The position numbers and the translations under genes are program-made. From Comamonadaceae bacterium (GTDB lineage: Bacteria; Pseudomonadota; Gammaproteobacteria; Burkholderiales; Burkholderiaceae_C): a stretch of DNA of 64,000 nt. The notes under the pieces are model-generated. The model was not told the origin of the DNA, ran no database searches, and saw only the letters and a list, made by a program, of their open reading frames with translations. Of this stretch, positions 63,257 to 64,000 are shown piece by piece; position 1 is the stretch's first letter; each line of letters begins with the position of its first letter. The stretch is from NCBI GenBank assembly GCA_003599455.1, contig QZKF01000037.1, positions 1-64,000 on the forward strand, in the 5' to 3' direction.

Positions 63257-64000
<744 letters not shown>

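Overview
The window is a stretch of core chromosome from a GC-rich betaproteobacterium, most likely a member of the Comamonadaceae (Hydrogenophaga/Acidovorax-like). The assignment rests on gene order and on protein families: rplU-rpmA-obgE-proB opposite ispB, hemA-prfA-prmC-grxD, pilBCD-coaE-zapD-yacG, petABC-sspAB, and a run joining mla, murA, his and tat genes. I saw no insertion sequence, prophage, CRISPR array, rRNA gene or plasmid origin, and no obvious base-composition island. Two tRNA genes are present (Pro-CGG and Thr-UGU). Coding density is very high: no stretch above about 300 bases lacks a gene. The longest gene-free stretches (about 170-250 bases, near 5.3, 14.5, 18.1, 22.5, 34.9, 40.7 and 43.2 kb) hold promoters, leaders and terminators or nothing I can identify.

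Layout. 0-5.3 kb (minus): a truncated Tim44-like gene, ubiE (quinone methylation), a DUF971 gene and a very large FAD/Fe-S dehydrogenase. 5.4-10.4 kb (plus): a complete ugpBAECQ glycerol-3-phosphate/glycerophosphodiester uptake operon. 10.4-14.4 kb: a small membrane protein gene divergent from hemA-prfA-prmC-grxD, ending in a strong terminator. 14.6-19.4 kb: an orphan Lon-like AAA+ ATPase, a lytic transglycosylase and proS, then rppH and a CNP1-like gene. 19.4-22.4 kb (minus): rplU-rpmA-obgE-proB. 22.6-29.3 kb (plus): ispB, tRNA-Pro, the type IV pilus assembly set pilB-pilC-pilD, coaE, zapD and yacG. 29.4-36.0 kb (minus): mutT, a DUF815 ATPase, argJ, secA and an M23 peptidase. 36.0-40.6 kb: a DciA-like gene, tRNA-Thr, sspB-sspA and the cytochrome bc1 genes petA-petB-petC. 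40.8-46.1 kb: mscL, pdxA, a NIF3-like gene, a membrane-anchored HtrA protease and tatABC.

46.2-61.7 kb is one long minus-strand block, broken only by a small plus-strand gene: mlaFED-mlaA-mlaC-mlaB (outer-membrane lipid asymmetry), an ABC-2 exporter pair, a BolA-family gene, murA, hisGDCBHAF, hisIE, a DUF4870 gene and a HIT gene. It begins just after the gltBD terminator. gltD and the 3' end of gltB fill the right edge.

I found no convincing undescribed multi-gene system. The points most worth a second look are a probable leaderless hemA transcript, a terminator hairpin five bases before the mlaF start codon, a 1296-residue fusion dehydrogenase of unknown substrate, a Lon-like ATPase without a protease domain, a LapA-like gene inserted backwards in the his cluster, and a hairpin-rich secA leader.
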